DNA of 64,000 nucleotides from Clostridium_AT radicumherbarum (GCF_045310525.1 NZ_JBJHZY010000002.1:62001-126000), one strand, 5' to 3'. Positions 51,149-60,653 are shown, counted from the first letter of the stretch. The notes: generated by a model from the sequence alone, not told the origin. Translations and numbers: made by a program.

Positions 51149-51693
51149 TATAAGCCCTTTACTCCTCTTTGTCCTAATATCTCATAAATTGTTTTTGATG
51201 TTGTATCCTCCATTTTGTAGCCTAATAGTTTAACAACTTCTTTAAGTTCATCTTCATAGTTAGTTTCTATTTCTAAATAAGGAAAAGGACAAAAGCTTTT
51301 ATCATTTATATCTATTTCAATAAGAGTATTTTTGTATTTATAGCTTTCTCTATATTTATAAATAATTTGAACGATACTAAGACCTAATGCCTTAAATATT
51401 TCTTCACCTTCATTTGAGCTTCCAATTACAGTTTCATGTTCATTCATAACTTTGTATTTGTCTTGATTTATCATCTCTTTTGTTGTCATATAATTAATAG
51501 TTTTATTTTTTAACAAATCTTCAACAATACGTATTCTTGCATAACCTTTTTTGTTAAGTAGTCTTTTATCTTGAAAATCAAAAATTTTATTTACTTGATT
51601 CTCCATTTTAACTTTTTCAGTATGCATGGTTCTGAGTTTAGCTCTTATATCTTCAACATCTATATCTAATATTTTAGTTTCCATTTCCTGCAT
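51148..51693 (-). CDS. CYTH-domain protein
   Basis: 181 aa of the CYTH triphosphate tunnel fold. The N-terminus has METKILDID, an E-x-K form of the ExExK signature. Further basic and acidic strands follow (ARIRIVED, YKYRESYKYKNTLIEID, YLEIETNYED). Family members are class IV adenylate cyclases, thiamine triphosphatases or inorganic triphosphatases; which one is not decided by sequence. It begins the four-gene operon running to 49137. The ATG at 51693 has AGGATG upstream. Confidence 0.88.
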   Translation of the reverse strand: MQEMETKILDIDVEDIRAKLRTMHTEKVKMENQVNKIFDFQDKRLLNKKGYARIRIVEDLLKNKTINYMTTKEMINQDKYKVMNEHETVIGSSNEGEEIFKALGLSIVQIIYKYRESYKYKNTLIEIDINDKSFCPFPYLEIETNYEDELKEVVKLLGYKMEDTTSKTIYEILGQRGVKGL

Positions 51694-51750
51694 TTATATC
51701 ACATCCTAATTGTTCTTAAAAAATCACAATAAATTATATAAAAATTTTTC

Positions 51751-52338
51751 TCATCTAAGCCTTTCACAATCCTTAAGAAGGTTTGGAAGTATATTATCTA
51801 GAAAATATTTTGAACTTATTATATCAATTTCTTTTATCTGATTTAAAATAGTATTATATTTATCTACAAATGGATTACAATTTTCTAAACTTATTTCATT
51901 AATGCATTCAATTAAGGCATCTATATGGTCTGCACATCGAAGGATTTGACCTTCTAAGCTTAAATCCTTGCCTTCAAAAATAAGGTTTTTATAAATATTT
52001 CTATAGGGTTCTTCCATTGAAGACAAAAGATGTTCCTCTGCCACTTCTTCTTCTATTATATCCACCATTTGCTTCATCTCTATATTCTTATGTTTTACAA
52101 AACTCAATATATCTCCAGTTAAGGCCTCCACAACATCGTGGTTAATAAGTTTTTTAAATAGTCTTTCCCAGTTTACAATATTTCCATGCTCCTCCTCAAT
52201 TAATGCTAGCATTTGACCTATTTGTGCTACTAAAAAGGAGTGTTCACTTACAGTTGCTCTTCTATGCATAAATTCATTTGCCCAACGTCCCATATTATTT
52301 AATTTTCTTACAGTTGTTAGATATTTATCCAGGCTCAT
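51751..52338 (-). CDS. YfbR-like HD-domain nucleotidase
   Basis: 195-aa HD-domain phosphohydrolase. Conserved YfbR features are NNMGRWANEFMHR (near 14-26), RRATVSEHSFLVAQIGQML with metal His, NHDVVEALTGDI (HD at about 68-69), and CADHIDALIE. Relatives dephosphorylate deoxynucleoside monophosphates in the cytoplasm. The ATG at 52338 has GAGGAGG upstream. Monocistronic, divergent from the next gene. Confidence 0.9.
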   Translation of the reverse strand: MSLDKYLTTVRKLNNMGRWANEFMHRRATVSEHSFLVAQIGQMLALIEEEHGNIVNWERLFKKLINHDVVEALTGDILSFVKHKNIEMKQMVDIIEEEVAEEHLLSSMEEPYRNIYKNLIFEGKDLSLEGQILRCADHIDALIECINEISLENCNPFVDKYNTILNQIKEIDIISSKYFLDNILPNLLKDCERLR

Positions 52339-52524
52339 AGTTAACCTCCTCTTTGTTTAATATTTATAATTTTTTAAGTTTCAATATTAGCTTAGTTACT
52401 TTGTAATATCAATTATATCATAGCTGCTATATAATTATTAAAATAAATCGAATATTATATTTTTTTATTAAAAATAATGTTATAATTACTTTAAATATCA
52501 TTGCAATTGAGAGGAGTAGTAACA

Positions 52525-53016
52525 TTGGATAATTTTTATGAACAACTTGCTGCAACCTATAAGACAGGTACGTACAAGCTTTTAAATGCTTGTGTTTATT
52601 TTTTTGGTGCACTTGCAGTCATATCAATGGCAGTAATTCCTGTTTTTATTTTAAGTTTATTAATAGCTATAGCCTGTTTTTTTGGAAAAAAGAAACTTTA
52701 TGTAGAATATGAGTATGCTTTTACTAATGGAGAAATAGACATTGATAAAATTGTAGAAATGAAAAAAAGAAAAAGAGTAATGAATTTTCAAATAAAAGAA
52801 GTTGAGCTGTTAGCGCCTGAAAACAGCTATTATGTTAAAGATTTTTTAAATGTACCTAATGATATTGTAAGCTGCTATCCTAAAACTACAGACAAGGATA
52901 TATACGTTGCCATGATAACAGGTGGAAATAAAAGAGTTAAATTAAGATTTACTCCAGATGAGGAATTTTTGAGCTTATGCTTTAAATATAACCCTAGAGC
53001 AGTTAAAAAGAGCTGA
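52525..53016 (+). CDS. Small membrane protein, DUF6106-like
   Basis: 163 aa from TTG 52525, eight bases after GAGGAG. A pair of hydrophobic helices lies at about 22-60 (YKLLNACVYFFGALAVISMAVIPVFILSLLIAIACFFG), followed by a soluble domain with KKRKRVMNFQIKEVELLAPENSYYVKDF. The family is found in clostridia without an assigned role. Divergent from the HD-domain gene and upstream of the leu T-box promoter. Confidence 0.75.
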   Translation: MDNFYEQLAATYKTGTYKLLNACVYFFGALAVISMAVIPVFILSLLIAIACFFGKKKLYVEYEYAFTNGEIDIDKIVEMKKRKRVMNFQIKEVELLAPENSYYVKDFLNVPNDIVSCYPKTTDKDIYVAMITGGNKRVKLRFTPDEEFLSLCFKYNPRAVKKS

Positions 53017-53082
53017 CTTTAATGTAAATTTAAGTTTTTATTAATACCTTGCATTTTTATAACTTTTCTAATTACTTAATCA

Positions 53083-53111
53083 TTGACATAAAGCAAAACT
53101 TAGAATATAAT
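53083..53111 (+). promoter_or_regulatory. Promoter of leuS
   Basis: TTGACA (53083-53088), 17-base spacer, TATAAT (53106-53111): full consensus. Confidence 0.85.
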
Positions 53112-53119
53112 GTTATAAA

Positions 53120-53361
53120 ATATGAGCTTTGAACAGGAATAGTAATTTAAAAGCATACTAAGAGAGCTGTTGGCTGGTGCAAAACAGTGTTTGATTCTAA
53201 ATGAACTCGCCTGGGAGCATACTTACAGAAAAGTAAGTACGGTAAATCCGTTATCTTTTTAAGTGAAACATAAACCTTCCATTTTTATTTATGTTTATGT
53301 TTAATTAGAGTGGTACCGCGAAACAATAACTTTCGTCTCTTAGTGAGATGAAGGTTTTTTT
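53120..53361 (+). promoter_or_regulatory. T-box leader, tRNA-Leu responsive, upstream of leuS
   Basis: Stem I with CAGG...AGTA on the 5' side and GAACTCGCCTG on the 3' side; specifier CTC (Leu) at 53206-53208. T-box AGAGTGGTACCGCG at 53307-53320, with T in the variable position pairing with A73 of tRNA-Leu. Terminator CTTTCGTCTC (53330-53339) with 53345-53354 and a T run to 53361. Confidence 0.93.
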
Positions 53362-53379
53362 ATTTATTAGCTAAGTATA

Positions 53380-53468
53380 GGAGGTTAAAGCCCTAAATGG
53401 GCTTTAACGAATAATTATCGAATGGAACGAGAGAGCCTAATTGCTCAGTCGTAACCACTAAAGGGAGG
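53380..53468 (+). repeat. Structured intergenic repeat before leuS
   Basis: Single copy between the T-box terminator and leuS: GGAGG, hairpin TTAAAGCCC-TAAAT-GGGCTTTAA (53385-53407), a degenerate second stem, and CCACTAAAGGGAGG, whose GGAGG (53464-53468) is the leuS ribosome binding site. Period 84. Same family as at cysK and the TGS-kinase. Confidence 0.75.
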
Positions 53469-53475
53469 AATTAGA

Positions 53476-55911
53476 ATGGCAAATTATAGTACAGCCATAG
53501 ATAAAAAATGGCAAAAAAAATGGGAAGAAACAGAGCTTTACAAGTTTGATTATAAAAATGAGAAGAAAAAATTATATGTACTTGAAATGTTCTCTTATCC
53601 ATCAGGCAGTAACCTTCATGCAGGACACTGGTTTAATTATGGTCCTGTAGATTCCTGGGCAAGAATGAAAAGGATGCAGGGCTATAATGTGTTTCAACCA
53701 ATGGGCTTTGATGCTTTTGGCCTTCCTGCTGAAAATTATGCAATTAAAACAGGAATTCATCCAAAGGACTCAACATTAAAAAATATTGAAACCATGGAAA
53801 GGCAGCTTAAAGCCATGGGAGCCATGTTTAATTGGGATAATGAAGTTGTTACATGTTTACCCGAATATTATAAATGGACTCAATGGGTATTTTTAAAGCT
53901 TTATGAAAAAGGCTTGGCTTATAGAAAAAAGGCCCCTGTTAATTGGTGCCCTAGCTGTAACACAGTACTTGCAAATGAACAGGTAGTTGATGGACATTGT
54001 GAACGCTGCGATACTGAGGTTACAAAGAAGGATCTTACCCAATGGTTCTTAAAAATAACTGATTATGCAGATGAACTTTTAGATAAATTAGATACCTTGG
54101 ATTGGCCTGAAAAAACTAAAGCTATGCAGAAGCATTGGATAGGCAGATCTACCGGTGCTGAGGTTAATTTTAAGGTTTGTGATTCTGACCTTGATTTTAA
54201 TGTTTTTACTACTAGAGTTGATACCCTATTTGGTGTTACCTATGTGGTTCTGGCTCCAGAAAATGAGCTTGTAGATAAACTTACCACATCTGAAAACAAG
54301 GATGCAGTTGAGGAATATAAAGAAAATGCCAGAAAGCAAACTGATATAGAAAGACAATCCCTAACTCGTGAAAAGACAGGAGTATTTACTGGAAGTTTCG
54401 CAACAAATCCCATTAATGGAAGAAAGGTTCCAATTTGGGTTGCTGATTATGTGTTGGCTACTTACGGAACTGGCGCAGTTATGGCTGTTCCTGCTCATGA
54501 TGAAAGAGATTTTGAATTTGCAACAAAATTCAAACTGCCTATTGAAAGAGTTATTGAAGGTGGAGATAGCCTTCCATTTACAGAATACGGAAGACTGGTA
54601 AACAGTGGAGAATTTAATGGTTTAACCACAGAAGAAGCTAAAAAGGCAATTGTCAATAAGCTTGAATTATCTTCCTTAGGTTCTTCAAAGGTAAATTATA
54701 GACTGAGAGATTGGCTTGTTTCAAGACAGAGATATTGGGGTGCACCTATTCCTGTAGTTCATTGTGAACACTGTGGAATAGTTCCAGTTCCTGAAGATCA
54801 CCTTCCAGTAGAATTACCTTATAATGTAGAATTCGCACCAGATGGCAAGTCTCCACTTGCTAAAAGTGATGAATTTATGCATACCACTTGCCCAAAATGC
54901 GGCGGTGAGGCTCTAAGGGATCCTGATACCCTTGATACCTTTGTAGATTCTTCCTGGTATTTCTTAAGATATGCAGATAATAAAAACGTTGAAGAAGCCT
55001 TCAATTCAGAGCTGATTAATGAAATACTACCTGTAGATAAATATGTTGGTGGACCTGAACATGCTTGTATGCATCTTTTATATGCTAGATTTGTTACAAA
55101 GGCTCTTAGAGACATGGGATACTTAAACTTTGATGAACCCTTCCTTTCACTTACTCACCAAGGTTTAATACTTGGGCCAGACGGCCAAAAGATGAGTAAA
55201 TCTAAGGGTAATACTATAAATCCTGACGATTATATTTCAGAATATGGCTCAGATGTTTTTAGAATGTATCTTATGTTTGGCTTTGGCTATACAGAAGGAG
55301 GAGCATGGAGTGATGATGGCTTAAAAGCCATTGCAAGATTTGTGGATAGAATTGAAAGATTGCTTGAGTCTTCAAGAGAAGTAATCAATGCAAAGGACAA
55401 TAAAACTACTATAGACAAAGCTGAAAAAGAATTAAATTTCTGGAGACATTCAGCAATTAAAGGTGTAACGGAAGATTCAGAAATACTTCAATTTAATACT
55501 GCCATAGCAAGAATAATGGAGTTTACTAATGCTCTGTCAAAGTATCTAAATGAAGAGAAAAAAAATGGAGAATTTTTAAAAGAAACAATTATAGATTTAA
55601 TTAAGCTTTTAGCACCATTTGCCCCTCACTTTAGCGAAGAACAATGGAGCCTTACTGAGATGAATTATTCAGTCTTCAATGAGAGTTGGCCAAAATTCCA
55701 TGCTTCTGCTTTAATAAAAGATGAAATTGAAATAGCTATACAAATAAATGGTAAAGTTAAGGCTAGAATCAATGTTGCTTCAAATCTAGGGGAAGATGAA
55801 ATTAAAAAATCTGCCTTAAACAACACTGAAATTAAAGAAATTCTTGCAGGAAAAGACATTGCCAAAGTCATAGTTATAAAAGGAAGGTTAGTTAATATAG
55901 TTGCTAAATAA
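53476..55911 (+). CDS. leuS: Leucyl-tRNA synthetase
   Basis: Class I synthetase charging tRNA-Leu, 811 aa. The HIGH motif appears as HAGH in SGSNLHAGHWFNYGPVD (near 40), a zinc-ribbon CPSC...CERC near 154-174, the CP1 editing domain with GTGAVMAVPAHDERDFEFA, KMSKSKGN near 575, and a C-terminal anticodon-binding domain. The start ATG 53476 is seven bases past GGAGG. Expression rises when leucyl-tRNA is short, through the upstream T-box. Length is normal for the bacterial enzyme. Confidence 0.98.
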   Translation: MANYSTAIDKKWQKKWEETELYKFDYKNEKKKLYVLEMFSYPSGSNLHAGHWFNYGPVDSWARMKRMQGYNVFQPMGFDAFGLPAENYAIKTGIHPKDSTLKNIETMERQLKAMGAMFNWDNEVVTCLPEYYKWTQWVFLKLYEKGLAYRKKAPVNWCPSCNTVLANEQVVDGHCERCDTEVTKKDLTQWFLKITDYADELLDKLDTLDWPEKTKAMQKHWIGRSTGAEVNFKVCDSDLDFNVFTTRVDTLFGVTYVVLAPENELVDKLTTSENKDAVEEYKENARKQTDIERQSLTREKTGVFTGSFATNPINGRKVPIWVADYVLATYGTGAVMAVPAHDERDFEFATKFKLPIERVIEGGDSLPFTEYGRLVNSGEFNGLTTEEAKKAIVNKLELSSLGSSKVNYRLRDWLVSRQRYWGAPIPVVHCEHCGIVPVPEDHLPVELPYNVEFAPDGKSPLAKSDEFMHTTCPKCGGEALRDPDTLDTFVDSSWYFLRYADNKNVEEAFNSELINEILPVDKYVGGPEHACMHLLYARFVTKALRDMGYLNFDEPFLSLTHQGLILGPDGQKMSKSKGNTINPDDYISEYGSDVFRMYLMFGFGYTEGGAWSDDGLKAIARFVDRIERLLESSREVINAKDNKTTIDKAEKELNFWRHSAIKGVTEDSEILQFNTAIARIMEFTNALSKYLNEEKKNGEFLKETIIDLIKLLAPFAPHFSEEQWSLTEMNYSVFNESWPKFHASALIKDEIEIAIQINGKVKARINVASNLGEDEIKKSALNNTEIKEILAGKDIAKVIVIKGRLVNIVAK

Positions 55912-55945
55912 ATATTTTAGAACCTTATAGTACAATTAAAAATCT

Positions 55946-55972
55946 AAGACGCTGAAATAGTTTCAGCGTCTT
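55946..55972 (+). terminator. Bidirectional terminator after leuS
   Basis: Perfect 12-bp stem AAGACGCTGAAA (55946-55957) with 55961-55972, loop TAG, T-rich on both strands. Confidence 0.9.
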
Positions 55973-55986
55973 CTTTATATAAAAAT

Positions 55987-56781
55987 TTATTTGTATTTGT
56001 CCAAAACCTTTTCTGTAGCTTGCAGGAGATTGTTTAAATCATAAACCTCTCCTTCTTCAATAAGCTTATTTAAATGCATTTGAAACCTTGTAGATTCAGC
56101 CATTTTACCTATTGAACTTAAAGTTAAAATGTTATTCATTATATTTGAAATTAAATTTGACTTTACCTCAAATAACTTTTGTGCATCTTTAATTTCATCT
56201 TTAATTTCTAACATCATCTGATCTAAGTTAAAAGCAGCATCAGCGGCATTTTTTAACTTCTGCCTTATATAATCTGGTATCTCATGTTTATATTTATAAT
56301 TTAATGAATGTTCAACTGTAGCCCAAAAGTTCATTGCAAGAGTTCTTATCTGAAGTTCAGCAAGGATATCCTTTTGTCCTTCTGCAAGGTTAACAGGATA
56401 TTTTATTATCATATGATAGCTTCTGTAACCGCTAGTCTTATAATTAGTCACATAATCTTTTTCATACATTATTTGCATATCTTTTCTGTTTCTAATAAGC
56501 TCAACAACTTTATTAACATCATCAACAAACTGACACATAATCCTTATGCCTGCTATATCTTCCATTTCGTATTCTATGCGGTCTAGAGGTATATTAAATT
56601 TATTAGCCTTTTCAAGAATGCTTGCTATTTCTTTAACTCTTCCTGTAACAAGTTCAATTGGGGAATATTCATTTCTTCTTCTAAGCTCGTTTCGAATACT
56701 CCTAAATTTTATTTTAAGCTCATCAACAGCTTGCTCATAAGGTATTAAAAAAGTCTTCCATTCTTTAATTGCCATATCCAT
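55987..56781 (-). CDS. relQ: Small alarmone synthetase, RelQ type
   Basis: Cytoplasmic (p)ppGpp synthetase without hydrolase or regulatory domains, 264 aa. The start ATG 56781 is six bases past AAAGG; a GTG two codons earlier lacks a site. Seen are the substrate-binding VTGRVKEIASILEKA (near 47-61), DIAGIRIMCQFVDDV (catalytic aspartate), YKTSGYRSYHMII (G-loop-like), and ELQIRTLAMNFWATVEHSLNYK. The C-terminal helical extension fits RelQ (YjbM) rather than RelP. Monocistronic. Confidence 0.93.
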   Translation of the reverse strand: MDMAIKEWKTFLIPYEQAVDELKIKFRSIRNELRRRNEYSPIELVTGRVKEIASILEKANKFNIPLDRIEYEMEDIAGIRIMCQFVDDVNKVVELIRNRKDMQIMYEKDYVTNYKTSGYRSYHMIIKYPVNLAEGQKDILAELQIRTLAMNFWATVEHSLNYKYKHEIPDYIRQKLKNAADAAFNLDQMMLEIKDEIKDAQKLFEVKSNLISNIMNNILTLSSIGKMAESTRFQMHLNKLIEEGEVYDLNNLLQATEKVLDKYK

Positions 56782-56954
56782 CGTCACCCTTTACAAAAAA
56801 CTTCTCATATATATTATATTATATTTCTATAAATTAACAACTACAAATAGTTTAATAATTTTTTTATTACCTGCTTATTCAAACCAATAGATTATTATAT
56901 TTTATTTGATATAATAGAACTAGTAGAAAAATTTATTTGACAAGGATGATGCAA

Positions 56955-57818
56955 ATGAGTGACAAAATATTTTCTGGTTTAGAGGGCCTTGGCTTCGATG
57001 ATATAAGTGATGTAAGCCTTTATAAAACAGATAAAGAAAAAGGGAAACAGGATGACAAAGAGAAAAAAGAAGATGAACCTAAAAATTATTTATATGACGT
57101 TACTGTAACCTGCCCTGTTTGCGGAAATAAATTTCAAGCAAGAGCTGTGAAAAGTTCTGCTTATAGAAGGCAGAAAAGTGACAGCGACCTTCATGTTCGA
57201 TACTCTTTAATAAACCCATACTTTTATGAAGTATATCTTTGTAATGTTTGTGGATATTCTGCCATGAAACAAGATTTTGATAGAATTAGAGATTACCAGA
57301 AGGAAATTATACAAAAGAAAATAGCTCCAAAGTGGCGAGGAAGACGTTATCCTGAGGTTTATGATAATGATATTGCAATTGAAAGGTACAAGCTTAGCCT
57401 TTTAAACAATGTCGTGATGGAGGCTAAAACCAGCAAAAAGGCACTTAATTGTCTTAGGATAGCATGGATGTATAGGCTTAAGGAAGATGATGAAAATGAA
57501 CAACTTTTTTTAAAGCAAGCCTTAGAAGGTTTTAATGAAGCATATTTAAGTGAGGACTTTCCTATCTGCGGAATGGATAAGTTTACAATGATGTATTTAA
57601 TTGGCGAGCTCCATAGAAGAACTGAAAATTTAAATGAGGCTAATCTATGGTTTAGCAAGGTTATAACAACCCCATCCGTGCCCCAGAAGATAAAGGATAT
57701 AGCTAAAGACCAAAGAGATTTAATTAAAGAAGCATTAGAACGCCCCATAGAAGCTGCTGAAGAATCAGAAGAAGAAGATAATAAAAAAACCGGTTTTTTC
57801 TCAAAGTTATTTAAATAA
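56955..57818 (+). CDS. DUF2225 family protein
   Basis: 287 aa from ATG 56955, eight bases after AAGGA. A short charged stretch precedes a zinc-ribbon-like segment VTCPVCGNKFQARAVKSSAYRRQKSDSD (near 49-76) and VYLCNVCGYSAMKQDFDRI (near 92-110). The C-terminal two thirds are TPR-like helices (KKALNCLRIAWMYRL, LNEANLWFSKVITTP). The family is common in Firmicutes and often near spore or envelope genes, with unknown function. Monocistronic. Confidence 0.88.
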   Translation: MSDKIFSGLEGLGFDDISDVSLYKTDKEKGKQDDKEKKEDEPKNYLYDVTVTCPVCGNKFQARAVKSSAYRRQKSDSDLHVRYSLINPYFYEVYLCNVCGYSAMKQDFDRIRDYQKEIIQKKIAPKWRGRRYPEVYDNDIAIERYKLSLLNNVVMEAKTSKKALNCLRIAWMYRLKEDDENEQLFLKQALEGFNEAYLSEDFPICGMDKFTMMYLIGELHRRTENLNEANLWFSKVITTPSVPQKIKDIAKDQRDLIKEALERPIEAAEESEEEDNKKTGFFSKLFK

Positions 57819-57836
57819 TATGAAATTCTAGACATA

Positions 57837-57882
57837 AAAATACAGCATGTATTAGCTTTAAAGCCAGTACATGCTGTATTTT
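57837..57882 (+). terminator. Bidirectional terminator
   Basis: Stem AAAATACAGCATGTA (57837-57851) with TACATGCTGTATTTT (57868-57882), a large loop holding a nested GCTTTAAAGC stem, between convergent genes. Confidence 0.85.
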
Positions 57883-57906
57883 ACAATTAAATATAAATTA
57901 TGAGAT

Positions 57907-58590
57907 CTACAATATTTTAATGGGATCAAAGTTTATGTAATCTGCTGAAGTTAGTATGTATTCTACTCCATCCAGGTTTCCTTCTAATATATTACTAAAA
58001 TTTGGGCCGTGAATATGACCATAAAATACTTTCTCAACTCCATATTCTTTGAAAATTTTAGTAAACTCTGTCTCCGTAGAATTTTCATTGGTAGGAGGAT
58101 AATGTACCATAACCAATAGTTTTTTGTATCCACCCTTTATAGCTGAATCTAAGGACAGCTTTAATCTAATAATTTCTCTATCATAAATTTTCCTATCATG
58201 ACTTGTGAAATTCTCTCCAGGAGATACCCAACCTCTAGTCCCGCATATAGCATAGTCCTCATAAGAAAAATAGTTATTTTGAATAAAGTTCATATCCTCA
58301 TATAATTTGTTAAGTTTAGAAATACTTTGCCACCAATAATCATGATTACCCTTTATTAATATTTTCTTACCTGGAAGATTGTGAATCCACATTAACTCCC
58401 TTAAACCCTCTTCCATTTTTATAGACCATGAAATATCACCTGCTATTAAAACTGTATCCTCATCTCTAATTTTTAAATGCCAATTTCTTTCAATTTTTTC
58501 ATCATGTTTATACCACTGATCTCCAAAAACATGCATTGGCTTTTCTCCACCAAGTGCCAAATGCAGATCAGAAATTGCATAAAGGCTCAT
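57907..58590 (-). CDS. Metallophosphoesterase, Icc-like
   Basis: Calcineurin-fold phosphoesterase of 227 aa with all metal-binding blocks: YAISDLHL (4-11), AGDISWS (near 50-56), KGNHDYWW (near 79-86), VMVHYPPT and YGHIHGPNF. Probable two-metal phosphodiesterase, substrate unknown. It is cytoplasmic, as no signal peptide is seen. ATG 58590 has AAAGGAG upstream, 21 bases from the FlhB-like gene on the same strand. Confidence 0.92.
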   Translation of the reverse strand: MSLYAISDLHLALGGEKPMHVFGDQWYKHDEKIERNWHLKIRDEDTVLIAGDISWSIKMEEGLRELMWIHNLPGKKILIKGNHDYWWQSISKLNKLYEDMNFIQNNYFSYEDYAICGTRGWVSPGENFTSHDRKIYDREIIRLKLSLDSAIKGGYKKLLVMVHYPPTNENSTETEFTKIFKEYGVEKVFYGHIHGPNFSNILEGNLDGVEYILTSADYINFDPIKIL

Positions 58591-58611
58591 TTAGTCAACT
58601 CCTTTCGGTGG

Positions 58612-58872
58612 TCATCTTTTACTTCTATCCATATCCATAACATATACTATTATTTTAGCCACCGCTTCATATAATTCAGGAGGTATGCTTTCTCCTACAT
58701 CCACATTTGCAAGAAGCTCAGCCATTTCCTTATTATATACAATTGGAACATTGCTTTCTTCTGCTTTTTTTATTATATTCTCGGCAATAATACCCATGCC
58801 TGCTGCTGTTACAATAGGGGTATCATAATTATTCTCATACTCAAGAGCAGCCGCCTTTTTAATGTTTTTCAT
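58612..58872 (-). CDS. FlhB C-terminal-like stand-alone protein
   Basis: 86 aa matching only the distal end of the FlhB/YscU cytoplasmic domain (AAGMGIIAENIIKKAEESNVPIVYNKEMAELLANVDVGESIPPELYEAVAKIIVYV). The membrane part and the NPTH autocleavage motif are absent. Such proteins (YlqH-type) pair with a FliK-like protein, as here, where the FliK-like gene ends 14 bases upstream. They may bind a secretion apparatus, but no flagellar cluster is present. ATG 58872 has AGAGGATGG upstream. Confidence 0.88.
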   Translation of the reverse strand: MKNIKKAAALEYENNYDTPIVTAAGMGIIAENIIKKAEESNVPIVYNKEMAELLANVDVGESIPPELYEAVAKIIVYVMDMDRSKR

Positions 58873-58886
58873 TTTTAACCATCCTC

Positions 58887-60653
58887 TTAAACCTTAACGT
58901 TAATACTACTTAGGCTGCTGTCATCGAAAAAATCCCTGCAAGTTATTACATTGACTCCTAAGTCTCTTTTTTCTATATTTAAAAAGGTATTATAGCCTAA
59001 TTCCTTAAGTTCATTCATTATTCTATTTTTGCCAGATGAAAGTAATTTAATCCAGTTTTCATCACATTTAATTGTTACATTCATATTTTGCTCTTTTACT
59101 TTCATATAGGCATCCACAACACCTATATTGCCCGTTTTTACACTTACTACCATACTGACATTTTTAGAATCTATTTTCTTTCCGGTTTTCCTATCATCTT
59201 TGATTAATAGCTTACAGTTATATTCCTCTCTATTCAAATTAATAGGAATATCTAAATAATAGTATTGATTTGAAATAGAATTAAAAACTTTAAAATCATT
59301 AATATTATCCTTTAATCCCTGTATTACTTTGTCCATTAACTCAGGCTTAGTTTTATCAATTTTATCTATAACTTCTTTAATTATATTTTTCATAGTCTCT
59401 GTTTTATTAGAAAACTCTTCTTTAACTATGTCTTCTAATTGATTTTTGACTAAGCTTATATTATCCTTCGATGAACTTTTAAAAGCTGTTACCTTATCTT
59501 CTACATCTTTATTTTCGCTGTTTTTTTCTAAGTTAATTACCTTATCTTTATCAATATCCGAATTTTTTTCACTTAATGCTTTAAAACTTTTATCAATTTT
59601 CTCAAATTCACTTTCCAGAGTTTCATTATTTTTATCCGATATTATATTGTTACTATCTTTATTTCCATTATCAGCAGTTTCTATAGTTTTTGGATTAATG
59701 TTGTCAAAGCTATTATCTTTTCCCTTAAGGTTTATTAATTTATTCATTTCCTTATTAGGCATGTTTTCTTGAAGCAGTTTTTTTATCCCATCAAAGAGGC
59801 TTGATTCTTTAGAATTTAAACTGCTGCTTTCATCCTTTAATTTTAATTCCTGAAAAAGCTTATTAATTTCTTCCTTTGCATTCGGTGCTTCTTTAATTCT
59901 AAGCAGAAGATTAGATATATCTTCTTCATGATTACCATTTATGTTCATCTGTTTACTTATTCCATATAGTTCTTTATAAATTGTTGAAGGCTCATTGTTT
60001 ACTCTTAAGAAGCTTTTAATATTTTCTTCAGTTAAATCTATATTATTTTCAAGCATAGTTAATATTTCATCTTCTGAAATATTTTTTAGTGCATTAAAGA
60101 ATCTATATAGAGTATCTTTAATTTTAATGCCTTCAGCAGAATCAGGCTCTATATTTTTACTATTTATAAATTTAAGTATAAAATTATCAGCTTCATCAGT
60201 ATCATTAAGAAGCTTATCTCTAAAATCAAAAATAGTTTTAACCTTAGATATGTTTTCTTTCGTTAAAGGCATATTATGTTTTATCATATTATTTAAAATA
60301 TCGTAATCTTCTTTATCTACATCAATTTTACTTTGCAGTAATAGATCTTCAATAGTATTCTTATCTAATTCATCCTGATCCTTACTTGAATTTACAAGCT
60401 TAATTTGAAGCTTACCGTCAGAAAACCCTTCTACCTGAAATTTTACTAAACCTTCAGGCGCAAATTCTAGCGGCATTTGAAGTTTTGCCGGAAATTGCCA
60501 TCCATCTAATAATCTTAGTATAAGCTCTTTACTCAGTTCACCAGTTGAAACAATCTTTGCAGAAAAAACTTGCCCAACTTCAAATGAAAGCTTACTTGAT
60601 ATTCTCTTAGGATTAATATTATAGGCACCAATTATATTGCTAATACCCGACAT
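58887..60653 (-). CDS. FliK/YlqG-like hook-length-control-related protein
   Basis: 588 aa. A folded N-terminal region (KLSFEVGQVFSAKIVSTGELSKELILRLLDGWQFPAKL, about 20-60) is followed by a very long Lys/Asn/Glu/Ser-rich middle, largely disordered or coiled (about 250-430). A C-terminal domain (YYLDIPINLNREEYNCKLLIKDDRKTGKK, then VSVKTGNIGVVDAYMKVKEQNMNVTIKC) resembles the FliK C-terminus. With the FlhB-like partner it fits the YlqG-YlqH pair. The extended low-complexity middle is unusual. ATG 60653 has GGTGG upstream. Confidence 0.75.
   Translation of the reverse strand: MSGISNIIGAYNINPKRISSKLSFEVGQVFSAKIVSTGELSKELILRLLDGWQFPAKLQMPLEFAPEGLVKFQVEGFSDGKLQIKLVNSSKDQDELDKNTIEDLLLQSKIDVDKEDYDILNNMIKHNMPLTKENISKVKTIFDFRDKLLNDTDEADNFILKFINSKNIEPDSAEGIKIKDTLYRFFNALKNISEDEILTMLENNIDLTEENIKSFLRVNNEPSTIYKELYGISKQMNINGNHEEDISNLLLRIKEAPNAKEEINKLFQELKLKDESSSLNSKESSLFDGIKKLLQENMPNKEMNKLINLKGKDNSFDNINPKTIETADNGNKDSNNIISDKNNETLESEFEKIDKSFKALSEKNSDIDKDKVINLEKNSENKDVEDKVTAFKSSSKDNISLVKNQLEDIVKEEFSNKTETMKNIIKEVIDKIDKTKPELMDKVIQGLKDNINDFKVFNSISNQYYYLDIPINLNREEYNCKLLIKDDRKTGKKIDSKNVSMVVSVKTGNIGVVDAYMKVKEQNMNVTIKCDENWIKLLSSGKNRIMNELKELGYNTFLNIEKRDLGVNVITCRDFFDDSSLSSINVKV

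Noticed and set aside
59446..60306. Ser/Leu-rich plus-strand frames opposite the FliK-like gene
   Set aside because: Caused by the Lys/Asn/Glu-rich low-complexity stretch on the coding strand; no ribosome binding sites.
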